Shown piece after piece: positions 63,759 through 64,000 of a stretch of 64,000 nt of DNA. Made by a program: the position numbers and the translations under genes. Below the pieces are notes generated by a model that ran no database searches, was not told the origin of the DNA, and saw only the letters and a list, made by a program, of their open reading frames with translations. The DNA lies in contig JADJCU010000006.1 in NCBI GenBank assembly GCA_016703065.1, positions 124,001 through 188,000 of the forward strand. Direction: 5' to 3'. This DNA comes from a bacterium (lineage in GTDB: Bacteria; Electryoneota; RPQS01). The number at the start of each line of letters is the position of its first letter. Position 1 is the first letter of the stretch.

Positions 63759-64000
63759 TCCCGCTTGGGTTCCGCCCCTCCTGTTCGACCAGCGGCAGCT
63801 TTTTTCCGCGAAACACCCGTTCCATCGTCATGCTGATGTCGAGCATTACCTTGCATTCGACGAAACCGGTCAACTGGTTGGCAGAATCAGCGCCATCGCT
63901 AATCATGCCCACAACAAGTTCTGGAATGACAAAGTCGGTTTCTTCGGCTTCTTCGAATGCGTCAATAGTCCGTCGGCCGCTGCGGCCCTGATCTCGGCCG
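63682..64000 (+). CDS. GNAT family N-acetyltransferase, N-terminal part
   Basis: The open frame from about 63682 to the window end reads RIQTVSDQKALNQYLKFPWK, then DPAWVPPLL, HPFHRHADVEHYLAF and NKVGFFGFFE-like text (NDKVGFFGFFECVNS). This matches a GNAT subfamily often found beside SPT genes in Bacteroidetes. It runs off the window. There is no ATG, GTG or TTG at the expected start: ATC CGC ATC stands where ATG CGC ATC would fit, so one base may be wrong. Confidence 0.75.
   Translation, partial: MRIQTVSDQKALNQYLKFPWKVQAADPAWVPPLLFDQRQLFSAKHPFHRHADVEHYLAFDETGQLVGRISAIANHAHNKFWNDKVGFFGFFECVNSPSAAAALISA

Noticed and set aside
1..64000. CRISPR arrays, insertion sequences, prophage or integrative elements
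   Set aside because: No direct-repeat arrays, transposase or integrase motifs, or attachment-like duplications were seen beside the tRNA or elsewhere.

Overview
The window is a 64 kb piece of a bacterial chromosome with no mobile element, CRISPR array or rRNA. Gene content points to a Gram-negative member of the FCB superphylum, probably one of its candidate phyla rather than a classical Bacteroidetes. The evidence is a PorU-like C25 peptidase next to a PorV-like barrel (type IX secretion), two C-terminal sorting domains, a GWxTD protein, twin DUF5683-like proteins and a Bacteroidetes-style serine palmitoyltransferase. The exact lineage cannot be fixed from sequence alone.

Layout. (1) 1-18.47 kb, plus strand: one tightly packed run of sucC(partial)-sucD-ndk-ecfT-truA-htrA-purB-purC-psd-pssA-purS-purQ-tatA-gatA-gatB-smc-GWxTD-ABC ATPase-HD-GYP, with many ATGA/GTGA overlaps. 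(2) 18.5-31.4 kb: a promoter, a structured leader ending in an intrinsic terminator, then a surface/secretion operon: porU, porV, a degenerate M6-type protein, a peptidase/propeller/barrel protein and two DUF5683-like proteins. (3) 31.4-35.65 kb: SDR reductase, PPC-domain protein, deoxynucleoside kinase, UbiA-like protein, maf and a RodZ-like protein. (4) 35.65-40.61 kb: a self-contained unit with a consensus promoter, pgsB-pgsC-pgsW-like genes, a duplicated-domain exported protein, an outer-membrane barrel and a terminator; probably an anionic poly-amino-acid or related export system. (5) 45.8-40.6 kb, minus strand: three GT2 glycosyltransferases, an LPG-synthase-like flippase and a polysaccharide deacetylase in overlapping order, with its own promoter. 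(6) 45.97-61.9 kb, plus strand: ligA, efp, an OmpA-like protein, accB, accC, gcvH, gcvPA, gcvPB, a DinG-type exonuclease-helicase, mce, uvrC, purL. (7) 62.0-64.0 kb: tRNA-Arg(CCG), a small membrane protein, serine palmitoyltransferase and the start of a GNAT acetyltransferase.

How they work together: de novo purine synthesis (purB, C, S, Q, L) is spread through the window; psd and pssA make phosphatidylethanolamine; accBC and the glycine cleavage genes serve lipid and one-carbon metabolism; blocks 2, 4, 5 and 7 all concern the cell envelope.

Sequence quality matters. About 15-20 genes carry single-base frame breaks, mostly next to short homopolymers, plus two in-frame TAG codons. Many lie in normally essential single-copy genes (purB, gatA, gatB, smc). 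I read these as consensus errors of an assembly, and annotate each broken gene as one spanning CDS with the break position stated.

Four intergenic promoters share the form TTGnnn-N17-TATATT, which probably reflects the housekeeping sigma consensus of this organism.
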